Source of the DNA: Kocuria rosea
Lineage (GTDB): Bacteria; Actinomycetota; Actinomycetes; Actinomycetales; Micrococcaceae
Reading direction: 5' to 3'
DNA: 64,000 bases
Assembly: GCF_023715525.1 (NCBI RefSeq)
Contig: NZ_JAMBOG010000010.1
Location: forward strand, 62,001-126,000
The notes under the pieces are model-generated. The model did not search any database. It was not told where the DNA came from and was given only the letters and a program-made list of their open reading frames with translations. The translations under genes and the position numbers were made by a program. The number at the start of each line of letters is the position of its first letter. The first letter of the stretch is position 1. Below are positions 1 to 9,063 of this stretch, piece by piece.

Positions 1-1373
1 AGGAACTCGGGCTTGGGCGAGGTGAACGCGTGGTGCACGGCGGTCCAGGCCCCGGCGCCGACGGCGACGTCCCCGGACTCGACGGCCTCGGCCGCCGGCT
101 CGAACATCGGCGCGTCGACGACCCACACGAACGCCCACTCGCCCTCGTCTATCAGCCCGGTGCGGTGGCCGATCTCCACGCGCGCGGCCCCGAGCAGGGC
201 GCGGGTGGACTTCCTCTCGCCGGCGCCGAAGAAGATGCAGTCGCCGGGCTGGGCGCCGGTGGCGGCGGCGAGGCCGTCGCGCTCCGCGTCGGTCAGGTTC
301 TTGGCGACGGGCCCGGAGAGGGCGCCGTCCTCGCCGACGAGCACGTAGGCGAGGCCCTTGGCGCCGCGCTGCTTGGCCCACTCCTGCCAGGCGTCGAGCG
401 TGCGGCGCGGCTGGGAGGCCCCGCCGGGCATGACGACCGCGCCCACGTAGGGGGCCTTGAACACGCGGAAGGTGGTGTCCTTGAAGTACTCGGTGAGCTC
501 GGTGAGCTCCAGGCCGAAGCGCAGGTCCGGCTTGTCGGAGCCGTACTTCGCCATGGCCTCGGCGTAGGTCATCCGGCGGATCGGGGTGGGGATCTCCACG
601 CCGATGAGCCGCCACAGGGCGGCGACGATGCGCTCGCCCAGGGCGATGACGTCGTCCTGCTCCACGAAGGAGGCCTCGATGTCGAGCTGGGTGAACTCCG
701 GCTGGCGGTCGGCGCGGAAGTCCTCGTCGCGGTAGCAGCGGGCGATCTGGAAGTACTTCTCGACGCCGCCGACCTGCAGCAGCTGCTTGAACAGCTGCGG
801 GGACTGGGGCAGGGCGTACCAGGAGCCGGGCGCGAGGCGGGCCGGCACCAGGAAGTCGCGGGCGCCCTCGGGGGTGGAGCGGGTCAGCGTGGGGGTCTCG
901 ACCTCGAGGAAGTCGTCGCCGTGGAGCAGCTCGCGGGCCACGCGGTTGGCCTCGGAGCGCAGCCGCAGGATGCGGGCGGGCCCGGGCCGGCGCAGGTCCA
1001 GGTAGCGGTGGCGCAGGCGGGTCTCCTCGCCGACCTCCACGTGGGCGTCGATCTGGAACGGCAGCGGCGCGGCGGTGTTGAGCACGGTCACGGTCTCGGC
1101 CATGACCTCGACCTCGCCGGTGGCGAGGGCCGGGTTCTCGTTGCCCTCGGGCCGGCGCTCCACGGTGCCGGTCACCTGCAGGACGTACTCGTTGCGCAGG
1201 TGGTGGAAGTCCGCCTCGTCGCGCACCACGATCTGGGCGATCCCGGACGCGTCGCGCAGATCCAGGAACGCCACCCCGCCGTGGTCGCGGCGGCGGCCGA
1301 CCCAGCCGGCCAGCGTGACGGTCTCTCCGATGTGCTCGGCGCGCAGCTCGCCGAGGTTGTGTGTGCGCAGCAC
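1..1373 (-). CDS. aspS: Aspartyl-tRNA synthetase, 3' end cut by window edge
   Basis: Class II synthetase that charges tRNA-Asp in the cytoplasm. About 457 of the usual ~590-600 residues are present. The N-terminal OB-fold anticodon domain starts [17 protein letters not shown]. Motif 2 is visible as [15 protein letters not shown], with [12 protein letters not shown] after it. The visible part ends at [13 protein letters not shown], so class II motif 3 and the C-terminus lie outside the window. The start is GTG at 1373, with GAAGGG seven bases upstream. It lies downstream of hisS on the same strand, separated by 287 bases. Confidence 0.97.
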   Translation of the reverse strand, partial: MLRTHNLGELRAEHIGETVTLAGWVGRRRDHGGVAFLDLRDASGIAQIVVRDEADFHHLRNEYVLQVTGTVERRPEGNENPALATGEVEVMAETVTVLNTAAPLPFQIDAHVEVGEETRLRHRYLDLRRPGPARILRLRSEANRVARELLHGDDFLEVETPTLTRSTPEGARDFLVPARLAPGSWYALPQSPQLFKQLLQVGGVEKYFQIARCYRDEDFRADRQPEFTQLDIEASFVEQDDVIALGERIVAALWRLIGVEIPTPIRRMTYAEAMAKYGSDKPDLRFGLELTELTEYFKDTTFRVFKAPYVGAVVMPGGASQPRRTLDAWQEWAKQRGAKGLAYVLVGEDGALSGPVAKNLTDAERDGLAAATGAQPGDCIFFGAGERKSTRALLGAARVEIGHRTGLIDEGEWAFVWVVDAPMFEPAAEAVESGDVAVGAGAWTAVHHAFTSPKPEF

Positions 1374-1609
1374 TCAAAAACCCTTCGTTGTTCGGGAGGT
1401 CCGGACGGGGCCGCGCGGATCGCACGTTCGCCCGGGGTTCGCCCGGTGCCCCTACTCTCGTTCGGGCACGAGTTTACAGCCCGCCTCTCGGGCCCCAGGA
1501 CGGCCCCACCGGAGCGCCGGGCTCCCGGGGCCCCGCCCCGGCACCGCGCCGAGCCCCCATCCCGGGCGCATTCCCCCGGGATCGAACGTGGGGAGATGGG
1601 GCAGAGGTG

Positions 1610-1660
1610 GGGACTCGGCGGAAAGGAGCGGGGCTCGGCGGAAGGGAGTGGGGGCTCGGC
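1610..1660. repeat. Short 20-bp tandem repeat abutting the hisS stop
   Basis: Two full units and one half unit with a 20-bp period are seen: GGGACTCGGCGGAAAGGAGC at 1610-1629, GGGGCTCGGCGGAAGGGAGT at 1630-1649, then GGGGGCTCGGC up to the hisS stop codon. The core GGGGACTCGGCG recurs at 42132 and 42151. The function is unknown. Confidence 0.7.
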
Positions 1661-3025
1661 TCAGGCCTCGACCGGCACGACGGCCCGCACGACCGGGCGC
1701 AGGTCCTCGGCCGGCGGGGTCCAGGCGGCGAGGTCGGCGGGGACCTGCTCTCCCGAGCGGATGTCCTTGACCTCGTGGGTCAGGCTCCCGTCCTCGCCGC
1801 GGGAGGTGAACCACACGTACGGGATGCCGCGGCGCTCGGCGTACTTGATCTGCTTGCCGAACTTCGCCGCGGTCGCCGAGACCTCGCAGGCGATCCCGCG
1901 GGCGCGCAGCTGCTCGGCCGCGTCCTGGGCCTGGGCCCACGACTGCTCGTCCACCAGCGAGACCAGCACCGCGGTGGGCACCTTGCGCGAGGGCTCGGCC
2001 ATCCCCTGGGAGAGCATCCGCGAGACGAGGCGGGTCACCCCGATCGACAGGCCCACGCCCGGGTAGCTCCTCTTGCCGGCGGAGGCCAGCGACTCGTAGC
2101 GCCCGCCGGAGCAGATGGAGCCCAGCTGCTCGTGGCCCACCAGCACGGTCTCGTAGACGGTCCCGGTGTAGTAGTCCAGGCCGCGGGCGATCGACAGGTC
2201 GGCCACGACCTTGCCCGGGGCGCGGCGGGCGGCCTCGCCCACCACCTCGGCGAGCTCCGCCAGGCCCTCCTCGAGCAGCTCGTCGCTCACCCCGAGCGCG
2301 CGGACCTGCTCCACGAAGGAGGTGTCCTCGGTGCGGATGGAGGCGAGCCGCAGCGCGGCCTCGGCCTGCGCGGCGGTGGCACCGACCTCCTCGCGCAGCG
2401 CCTCGGCGACCCGCTCCGGGCCGATCTTCTCGAGCTTGTCGATGTTGCGCAGCACCCCGGCGGTGTCCTCGAGGCCGATGCCGCGGTAGAAGCCCTCGGC
2501 GAGCTTGCGGTTGTTGATCCGCAGCCTGAACGGCGGGACGGGCAGCTTCGCGAGGGCGTCGATCATCACGAGCGCGAGCTCCACGTCGTAGCGGAACGGC
2601 AGCGTGCCGTCGCCGACCACGTCGATGTCCGCCTGGGTGAACTCCCGGGCCCGGCCCTCCTGGGGGCGCTCGCCGCGCCAGACCTTCTGCACCTGGTAGC
2701 GGCGGAACGGGAACGTGAGGAAGCCGCTGTTCTCGACGACGTACCGGGCGAAGGGGACGGTGAGGTCGAAGTGGAGGGCGAGCTGCTCCTCACCCTTGGG
2801 GGAGCCGGCGTCCTCGTCCTCCTGGAGGCGCGAGACGGCGTAGACCTCCTTGTCGATCTCGCCCTTGCGCAGCAGCTGGCCGACGGTCTCGACGGCGCGG
2901 GTCTCGATCGAGGAGAAGCCGTGCAGCTCGAAGGTCTCGCGCAGCACGTCGAGCACGTGCAGCTCGACCAGACGCTCCTCCGGAAGCCATTCGGGGAAAC
3001 CGGACAGGGAGGTCTTGCGGGCCAT
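1661..3025 (-). CDS. hisS: Histidyl-tRNA synthetase
   Basis: Class II synthetase that charges tRNA-His; 454 residues, a little longer than the usual 420-430. The catalytic core carries motif 2 (YQVQKVWRGERPQEGRAREF) and the histidine-specific signatures RGLDYYTGTVYE and GGRYESLA. The anticodon-binding domain occupies roughly residues 335-454. The start is ATG, with GAGGAG upstream (spacing near 9). It lies upstream of aspS on the same strand, a common actinobacterial arrangement, and diverges from the DUF349 gene. A -10-like TAGGAT lies at 3115-3110 on the minus strand, but I see no good -35. Confidence 0.97.
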   Translation of the reverse strand: MARKTSLSGFPEWLPEERLVELHVLDVLRETFELHGFSSIETRAVETVGQLLRKGEIDKEVYAVSRLQEDEDAGSPKGEEQLALHFDLTVPFARYVVENSGFLTFPFRRYQVQKVWRGERPQEGRAREFTQADIDVVGDGTLPFRYDVELALVMIDALAKLPVPPFRLRINNRKLAEGFYRGIGLEDTAGVLRNIDKLEKIGPERVAEALREEVGATAAQAEAALRLASIRTEDTSFVEQVRALGVSDELLEEGLAELAEVVGEAARRAPGKVVADLSIARGLDYYTGTVYETVLVGHEQLGSICSGGRYESLASAGKRSYPGVGLSIGVTRLVSRMLSQGMAEPSRKVPTAVLVSLVDEQSWAQAQDAAEQLRARGIACEVSATAAKFGKQIKYAERRGIPYVWFTSRGEDGSLTHEVKDIRSGEQVPADLAAWTPPAEDLRPVVRAVVPVEA

Positions 3026-3266
3026 GGGGACGTGCTCCTCGGGTGGGACGGGGGGGACGGGGCGACAACGGTCGGACGACGGGACGGCAGGGGCCGCGGG
3101 TCCGGACTCATCCTAGAGAGCACCGCCGCCCGGCCCCAAGCTCCGGCCCGTGGGACCTCCCCGGCACGGTCCTCGGTACTATGGGGCAGACGACTGTCCG
3201 AAGCCGGGCGACGACGCCGGGTGCACGCTCCGGCCCCCGTCCGGCGAGAGCGAAAGAGTTTCAGCG

Positions 3267-4766
3267 GTGACCGAACGTCTCGAATCCGACGACCAGCCCA
3301 CGCCCCGCCCCGTCCCCGCCCCGGGGCCCGTGCCGAAGCCTGCCGTGCCCGCCCCTGCGGCACCGGCCCCGGCAGCGCCCACCCCGGCGGCCGCGGCACC
3401 CGGTCCTGCCGCCCCGGCAGCGCCTGCGGCACCGGCCCCCGCCGCCACGGCACCGGCCGCCACGGCACCGGCCCCCGCGGCGGCTCCCGCCCCGGCCCTG
3501 GCCTCCCCGGAGACCCTGGAGCGGGCCCGGCCCTTCGGCCGGGTCACCGAGGACGGGCACGTCTACGTCGTGGTGGACGGCGAGGAGGCGCTGTGCGGGC
3601 AGTTCCCGGACGCCACCGAGGACGAGGCCCTGGGCTACTTCGCGCGGAAGTTCGAGGACGTCGAGGCGCAGGCGGCGCTGCTCGAGCAGCGCGTGGCCGC
3701 GGGCGCCCCGTCGTCGGACATGCTCAAGACGGTCGACCACCTCGCGGAGCAGGTCGCCCAGCGCACCCTGCTCGGCGACATCAGGGCCCTGGAGGCCCGG
3801 CTCGAGGCCCTGCGCCCCGCGATCCGCGAGCTGGAGGCCGCGGAGCGGGCCGCCCACGAGGCCCAGCGCGCCCAGAACGTGGCCGCGCGCGAGGCCATCG
3901 TGGCGGAGGCCGAGAAGATCGCCGCCCAGGACCCGCAGCGCACCCAGTGGAAGCAGGCCTCGGCCCGGATGGCCGAGCTGTTCGAGCAGTGGAAGGCCCA
4001 CCAGAAGTCCGGCGTGCGCCTGGGCCGCTCTGCCGAGGACGCCCTGTGGAAGCGCTTCCGCACCGCGCGCACCACCTTCGACAAGCACCGGCGCGCCTTC
4101 TTCTCCCAGCTCGACGCCGACAACGCCGAGGCGAAGAAGGCCAAGGAGGCCCTGATCGCCGAGGCGGAGGCCCTGTCGACCTCCACGGACTGGGGCACCA
4201 CGGCCGCGGAGTACCGCCGGCTCATGGACCGCTGGAAGCAGGCCAAGCGCGCGTCCAAGAAGGACGACGACGCCCTGTGGGCCCGCTTCCGCGCCGCCCA
4301 GGACCGCTTCTTCGAGGCCCGCAAGGCCGACAACGACCGGATCGACCAGGAGTTCGAGGGCAACCTCGCCGTCAAGGAGCAGCTGCTCGCCGAGGCCAGA
4401 GCGCTGCTGCCCGTCACGGACCTCAAGGCCGCCAAGCGCGCGCTCGGGGACATCCTGGACCGGTGGGAGCAGGCGGGCAAGGTCCCCCGCGCCCACATGC
4501 GCCGGGTCGAGGCCGAGATGCGCGCCGTGGAGGACGCCGTGCGCAAGGTCGAGGACGAGAAGTGGCAGCGCTCCAACCCGGAGACGAAGGCCCGCTCCAA
4601 CTCGATGCTCACCCAGCTCGAGGTGAAGATCGAGGACCAGGAGGCCGCGCTCGCCAGGGCCCGGGCCACCGGGGACACCAAGCGGGCCGCCAAGCTCGAG
4701 GCCGAGCTCACCACGAGCCGGCAGTGGCTCGAGACGCTGCGCCGCTCCGCCGCCGACCTGCACTAG
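3267..4766 (+). CDS. DUF349 domain protein with Pro/Ala-rich N-terminus
   Basis: A 499-residue protein of a conserved actinobacterial family whose function is not established. After about 10 residues comes a low-complexity Ala/Pro tract (residues ~12-85). The rest is highly charged and helical, with DUF349-type repeats such as WKQASARMAELFEQWKAHQK and YRRLMDRWKQAKRASKKDDD, and it is probably coiled coil. The chosen start is GTG at 3267, with GAAAGAG about 10 bases upstream; an in-frame start at 3150 would add 39 residues that look non-coding. No signal peptide or membrane segment is seen. It is divergent from hisS. Confidence 0.85.
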   Translation: MTERLESDDQPTPRPVPAPGPVPKPAVPAPAAPAPAAPTPAAAAPGPAAPAAPAAPAPAATAPAATAPAPAAAPAPALASPETLERARPFGRVTEDGHVYVVVDGEEALCGQFPDATEDEALGYFARKFEDVEAQAALLEQRVAAGAPSSDMLKTVDHLAEQVAQRTLLGDIRALEARLEALRPAIRELEAAERAAHEAQRAQNVAAREAIVAEAEKIAAQDPQRTQWKQASARMAELFEQWKAHQKSGVRLGRSAEDALWKRFRTARTTFDKHRRAFFSQLDADNAEAKKAKEALIAEAEALSTSTDWGTTAAEYRRLMDRWKQAKRASKKDDDALWARFRAAQDRFFEARKADNDRIDQEFEGNLAVKEQLLAEARALLPVTDLKAAKRALGDILDRWEQAGKVPRAHMRRVEAEMRAVEDAVRKVEDEKWQRSNPETKARSNSMLTQLEVKIEDQEAALARARATGDTKRAAKLEAELTTSRQWLETLRRSAADLH

Positions 4767-4861
4767 GACCCGGAGCCCCTGCGCACGGCCTCGCGGGCCC
4801 GCTGTCCACAGCGCGCCCGCGGGGCCTTCCGCGTGCCGGGGTGCGGCACCAGGCTGGGCCC

Positions 4862-5458
4862 ATGGACGCCCCGCCCTGGCACCCCGACGCCCTGCTCCTG
4901 CCCGGCCGGCCCTTCCCCCGGGTCGAGCTCTCCGCGCTCGTCGCCGACGGCGTGCTCGTGCCCGTGGTGCTGGAGGCCCACGTGCTGCGCGGGCGGCCGG
5001 TGACCCGGGCGCTGAAGGTCGCGGCGCTGGAGGCGCAGCTGCCCCCGCACCTGCTGCGCCGCGGGGTGCTCGGCCGGCTCTCCGCCGCGTGGTTCTACGA
5101 CTGCGCCCGGGCGCCGACCACCCTGCCGCTGCTGCTGGACAAGCTGCGGCGCACCACCATGTCCCCCGTGCCGGAGGGGCTCACGCTGCACCAGGTCACG
5201 CTGGGCGGCTACGACGTGCACGAGGCCGGGCCCGTGCACGTCACCACCCCGCTGCGCACCGCGGTGGACCTGGCGCTGCACGTGCCGGGGCGGGAGGGCA
5301 CCGCCGCGCTCGAGAAGCTGATGCACGCCCCGCACCTGCACTGCCCGCCCGCCCTGGTGCACACCGCCCTCGAGAGCTACGGACGGATGCCGGGGCGCCG
5401 GGCCGCGCTCGTGCGGGTCCGCCGGGCGGGCCGGGCGATCGGCCGGCCCGTGCCGTGA
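4862..5458 (+). CDS. AbiEi-antitoxin-like hypothetical protein
   Basis: 198 residues, ATG start, same strand as the DUF349 gene 95 bases upstream. The arrangement, including PLRTAVDLALHVPGREG near residue 135, resembles the C-terminal domain of proteins annotated in Micrococcales as type IV toxin-antitoxin AbiEi-family antitoxin. No nucleotidyltransferase (AbiEii) toxin is nearby and the usual N-terminal winged-helix segment is not obvious, so a toxin-antitoxin role is not supported. The gene is real by coding pattern and conserved position beside rsh; its function is unknown. It is convergent with rsh. Confidence 0.7.
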   Translation: MDAPPWHPDALLLPGRPFPRVELSALVADGVLVPVVLEAHVLRGRPVTRALKVAALEAQLPPHLLRRGVLGRLSAAWFYDCARAPTTLPLLLDKLRRTTMSPVPEGLTLHQVTLGGYDVHEAGPVHVTTPLRTAVDLALHVPGREGTAALEKLMHAPHLHCPPALVHTALESYGRMPGRRAALVRVRRAGRAIGRPVP

Positions 5459-5504
5459 GCGGCGCCGGCCGGTCCGGGGCCCGGAGGTCCCGCGGCCGGG
5501 CGGC

Positions 5505-7901
5505 TCAGCGCCCGGCCGGCTCCGAGACGGGACGGTGGCCCGTGGTGCGGTAGACGTCGTAGACCCCGTCGATCCGGCGGACCTGGTTGAGCACGTGGTC
5601 CAGGTAGCGCGGGTCGCCCATCTCGAACGCGAACCGGGAGATCGCCAGGCGGGACTTCGAGGTGTGCACGGAGGCCGAGAGGATGTTGACGTGGTTCTCG
5701 GAGAGCACGCGCGTCACGTCCGAGAGCAGGGACTTGCGGTCGAGGGCCTCCACCTGGATCTCCACCAGGAAGACGCTGGACTGGGTGGGCGCCCACTCGA
5801 CCTCCACGATCCGCTCCGTGGAGGTCAGCGCCTGCATGTTCACGCAGTCGCGGCGGTGCACCGAGATCCCGGTGCCGCGGGTGACGAAGCCCATGATCTC
5901 GTCGGGCGGGACCGGGGTGCAGCAGCGGGCGAGCTTGACGTAGACGTCGGAGGCGCCCTTGACGACCACCCCGGAGTCGGACACGCGCGGGCGGATCGGC
6001 TGCGTGGCGATGGTCGTCTCGGCGAAGTCCTCCTCCGCGCCGTCGGCCCCGCCGAGGCTGCCCACGATCTTCTCGACGACGTCCTGGGCGCTGACCACGT
6101 CCGAGCCGATCGCCTCGTAGAGGGAGCTGATGTCGGAGCGGTGGAAGTCCTGGGCCACCGCGAGCAGCGACTCCTGGGTGAGGGTGCGCTGCAGGGGCAG
6201 GTGGTGCTTGCGCAGCGCCCGGGTGAGCGCGTCCTTGCCCTTCTCGATGGCCTCCTCGCGGCGCTCCTTGGAGAACCACTGGCGGATCTTGTTGCGCGCG
6301 CGCGGGGAGCGCACGAACTTCAGCCAGTCCTGCGACGGGCCGGCGTGCTCGGACTTGGACGTGAGGACCTCGACCCAGTCCCCGTGCTGCAGCTCCGAGG
6401 ACAGGGGCACGAGCTTGCCGTTGACGCGCGCGCCGATGGTCTTGTGGCCCACCTCGGTGTGCACGGCGTAGGCGAAGTCCACGGGCGTCGAGCCCGCGGG
6501 CAGGGCCATCACCTCGCCCTTGGGCGTGAAGACGTACACCTCGGACGTGTTGATCTGGTAGCGCAGGGAGTCCAGGAACTCGGAGGAGTCCTGCGTCTCC
6601 TCCTGCCAGGACACGAGCGAGCGCAGCCAGTTCAGGTCGCCCTCCTGCGCCTTGGGCGTGGCGGAGTTCGCCTGGTTGACCTGGTCCTTGTACTTCCAGT
6701 GCGCAGCCACGCCGTACTCGGCGCGGCGGTGCATCTCGTGGGTGCGGATCTGGATCTCCACGGGCCGGCCGTCCGGGCCGATCACCGTGGTGTGCAGGGA
6801 CTGGTACATGTTGAACTTCGGCATGGCGATGTAGTCCTTGAACCGCCCCGGCAGGGGCCGCCACCGCGCGTGCAGGGCGCCCAGCGCCGCGTAGCACTCC
6901 CGCACCGTGTTCACGAGCACCCGGACCGCCTGCAGGTCGTGGATCTCGTCGAAGTCCTTCCCGCGCACGATCATCTTCTGGTAGATCGAGTAGTAGTGCT
7001 TGGGCCGGCCCGTGATGGTCGCCTCGATCCCCGCCTCGGCGAGGTCCTCCGCGATCCGCTCCCGGATCTTGGCCAGCGACCGCTCGCGCTGGGGCTGGCG
7101 CTCCCCCACCATGCGGACGATCTCCTCGTAGACCTTGGGGTAGAGCGCCGCGAAGGCGAGGTCCTCGAGCTCCCACTTGATGGTGTTCATGCCGAGCCGG
7201 TGGGCCAGCGGGGCGAAGATCTCGAGGGTCTCGCGGGCCTTCTTCGCGGACGACGCCGGGGGCACGAAGCGCCAGGTGCGGGCGTTGTGCAGGCGGTCGG
7301 CGAGCTTGATGACGAGCACGCGGATGTCCTTGGCCATCGCCACGATCATCTTGCGCACCGTCTCGGCCTGCGCGGCGTCCCCGTACTGGACCTTGTCGAG
7401 CTTGGTCACGCCGTCGACGAGCGCGGCGACCTCGTCCCCGAACTGCGCGCGCAGCTGCTCGAGGGTGTAGTCGGTGTCCTCGACGGTGTCGTGCAGCAGG
7501 GCGGCCACGAGGGTCGCCCCCGTCATGCCGAGCTCGGCGAGGATCGTGGTCACGGCCACGGGGTGGGTGATGTAGGGGTCGCCGCTCTTGCGCTTCTGCC
7601 CCTCGTGGCACTTCTCGGCCACCTTGAACGCCCGCTCCAGGACCTCGAGGTCCTCCTCGGGGTGGGTGGCGCGCACGGTGTGCAGCAGCGGCTCCAGGAT
7701 CGGGGAGTGGTCCATGGGCCGGCCGGAGAGGTAGGACAGGGAGGACCGGGTGCGGTCGCTGCGGCCCGGGAACACCGCGCGCCCCACCATCGAGCGCGAG
7801 GCGGGCAGGACGTAGTGCGTGCCGGCCATGTCGGAGCGCCGCGGCGGCATGGGGGCGGCCCCCGGGCCTGCGGGGGTGGTGCCGTCGTCGGTCGGGCTCA
7901 T
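5505..7901 (-). CDS. rsh: RelA/SpoT bifunctional (p)ppGpp synthetase/hydrolase
   Basis: Makes and degrades the alarmone (p)ppGpp in the cytoplasm during amino-acid starvation. 798 residues. The hydrolase HD domain has [12 protein letters not shown] (HDTVED at 137-142). The synthetase domain carries [13 protein letters not shown] and DLQAVRVLV. The TGS domain begins [16 protein letters not shown], and a C-terminal ACT domain ends near the stop. The first ~62 residues are poorly conserved, so an internal Met (63) is possible. The upstream GGGAG spaced 8 bases from ATG at 7901 supports the long form. In many actinobacteria apt lies between secF and rsh; it is absent here. Confidence 0.96.
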   Translation of the reverse strand: MSPTDDGTTPAGPGAAPMPPRRSDMAGTHYVLPASRSMVGRAVFPGRSDRTRSSLSYLSGRPMDHSPILEPLLHTVRATHPEEDLEVLERAFKVAEKCHEGQKRKSGDPYITHPVAVTTILAELGMTGATLVAALLHDTVEDTDYTLEQLRAQFGDEVAALVDGVTKLDKVQYGDAAQAETVRKMIVAMAKDIRVLVIKLADRLHNARTWRFVPPASSAKKARETLEIFAPLAHRLGMNTIKWELEDLAFAALYPKVYEEIVRMVGERQPQRERSLAKIRERIAEDLAEAGIEATITGRPKHYYSIYQKMIVRGKDFDEIHDLQAVRVLVNTVRECYAALGALHARWRPLPGRFKDYIAMPKFNMYQSLHTTVIGPDGRPVEIQIRTHEMHRRAEYGVAAHWKYKDQVNQANSATPKAQEGDLNWLRSLVSWQEETQDSSEFLDSLRYQINTSEVYVFTPKGEVMALPAGSTPVDFAYAVHTEVGHKTIGARVNGKLVPLSSELQHGDWVEVLTSKSEHAGPSQDWLKFVRSPRARNKIRQWFSKERREEAIEKGKDALTRALRKHHLPLQRTLTQESLLAVAQDFHRSDISSLYEAIGSDVVSAQDVVEKIVGSLGGADGAEEDFAETTIATQPIRPRVSDSGVVVKGASDVYVKLARCCTPVPPDEIMGFVTRGTGISVHRRDCVNMQALTSTERIVEVEWAPTQSSVFLVEIQVEALDRKSLLSDVTRVLSENHVNILSASVHTSKSRLAISRFAFEMGDPRYLDHVLNQVRRIDGVYDVYRTTGHRPVSEPAGR

Positions 7902-7930
7902 GACCGTGGCTCCCTTCCCGGTATGCGCGC

Positions 7931-7958
7931 GGGGCGGCGGCCGTGCGGCCGCCGCCCC
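7931..7958 (-). terminator. 12-bp perfect hairpin after secF
   Basis: GGGGCGGCGGCC pairs perfectly with GGCCGCCGCCCC around the loop GTGC. It lies between secF and rsh and probably ends the secDF transcript. There is no T tract. Confidence 0.6.
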
Positions 7959-8031
7959 GGGCGTCGAGTGACGTGTGGTGCTGCTGTGCGGCGGGCGCTC
8001 CTGCGCGGCCCGCCCTACGGTGAGCTACATT

Positions 8032-9063
8032 CTAGTCCGCCGCGGCGGCCACGGCGGCACGCTCCGCCGGGACCTGCCGCGGGTCGCCCGCACCGGCCTC
8101 CTGCTCCCGCACGGCCGGCTCCCCGCGGCGCAGCAGCGCGTACAGCGGGGCGGCGACGAACAGGGTGGCCACGGTGCCCGCGACGATGCCCACGAACAGG
8201 GACAGGGACAGGTCCTTGAGGGTGCCCGCGCCGAGGACCAGCCACCCGATGAACAGGATGGAGCCCACCGGCAGGATGCCCACGACCGACGTGTTGATCG
8301 AGCGGACCAGGGTCTGGTTGACGGCGAGGTTCACCTGGTCGGAGAAGCCGCGCCCGGCGCGCTCGGGCGGGGCCGTGCCGTCGAGCAGGCCCTCGGTGTT
8401 CTCCCGGACCTTGTCGAAGACCACCACGGAGTCGTAGAGGGAGTAGCTGAGCACCGTGAGGAAGCCGATCACCGCCGAGGGCGTCACCTCGAAGCCCACG
8501 AGCGAGTAGACGCCCGCGGTGATGGCCACGGTGGCGAGCATCCCGGCGATCGCGGAGACCGACATCTTCCAGGTGCGGAAGTACAGGGCCATCAGCGCCG
8601 TGGCCAGGACCACGAAGACCACCAGGCCCCACAGGGCCTGGCGGGTGACCCCGGCGCCCCAGGTGGGGCCCACGAAGGTCGACGTCACCTGGTCCTCGCC
8701 CACCCCGTAGGCGGTGACGAGGGCGTCCTTGACCGCCAGCGTCTCGTCGTCGTCGAGCTGCTCCGTCTGCACGCGCACCGTCTCGGCGGCGATGTTGGTG
8801 ACCTCGACCTCCGCGGCGTCGGAGGACTCCGCGACGGCGCGCTCGCCCACGGACACGTCCGGGTCCGCGACCGAGGAGACCGTGAACTCGGACCCGCCCG
8901 TGAAGTCGATGCCGAGGTTGAACCCGCCCTTGACCACGGGCACCAGCAGGGAGAGGACCACGGCGGCGGCGGCCACCGCCAGCCACAGCCGCGCCCTCGC
9001 CACGAAGGGGTAGGACTTCCGCCCGCTGTGCAGGGCGTTGCCGAAATCTGCGAACCGGGACAT
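8032..9063 (-). CDS. secF: Protein translocase subunit SecF
   Basis: Inner-membrane partner of SecD that uses the proton gradient to help SecYEG-driven export. 343 residues. TM1 lies near residues 27-47, followed by the family signature GIDFTGGSEFTV. A periplasmic loop runs to about residue 125, and then the TM2-TM6 block contains GVYSLVGFEVTPSAVIGFLT and the DSVVVFDK motif. The tail is Ala/Arg-rich. Its ATG shares one base with the secD stop (TGATG), and GAGGAG lies 10 bases upstream, so translation is probably coupled. Confidence 0.97.
   Translation of the reverse strand: MSRFADFGNALHSGRKSYPFVARARLWLAVAAAAVVLSLLVPVVKGGFNLGIDFTGGSEFTVSSVADPDVSVGERAVAESSDAAEVEVTNIAAETVRVQTEQLDDDETLAVKDALVTAYGVGEDQVTSTFVGPTWGAGVTRQALWGLVVFVVLATALMALYFRTWKMSVSAIAGMLATVAITAGVYSLVGFEVTPSAVIGFLTVLSYSLYDSVVVFDKVRENTEGLLDGTAPPERAGRGFSDQVNLAVNQTLVRSINTSVVGILPVGSILFIGWLVLGAGTLKDLSLSLFVGIVAGTVATLFVAAPLYALLRRGEPAVREQEAGAGDPRQVPAERAAVAAAAD

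Noticed and set aside
30-5458. Very long plus-strand open frames over aspS, hisS and the 3-5 kb region
   Set aside because: They are shadows of real genes in high-GC DNA. The translations are low-complexity and the true genes are clear in other frames. Only the ends of the long frame (AbiEi-like, 4862-5458) is coding.
4862-5458. Toxin-antitoxin system
   Set aside because: Only an AbiEi-like C-terminal domain is present, with no toxin gene beside it.
7902-8031. Missing apt gene hidden between secF and rsh
   Set aside because: Only 130 bases with a hairpin are present; no phosphoribosyltransferase sequence is found.
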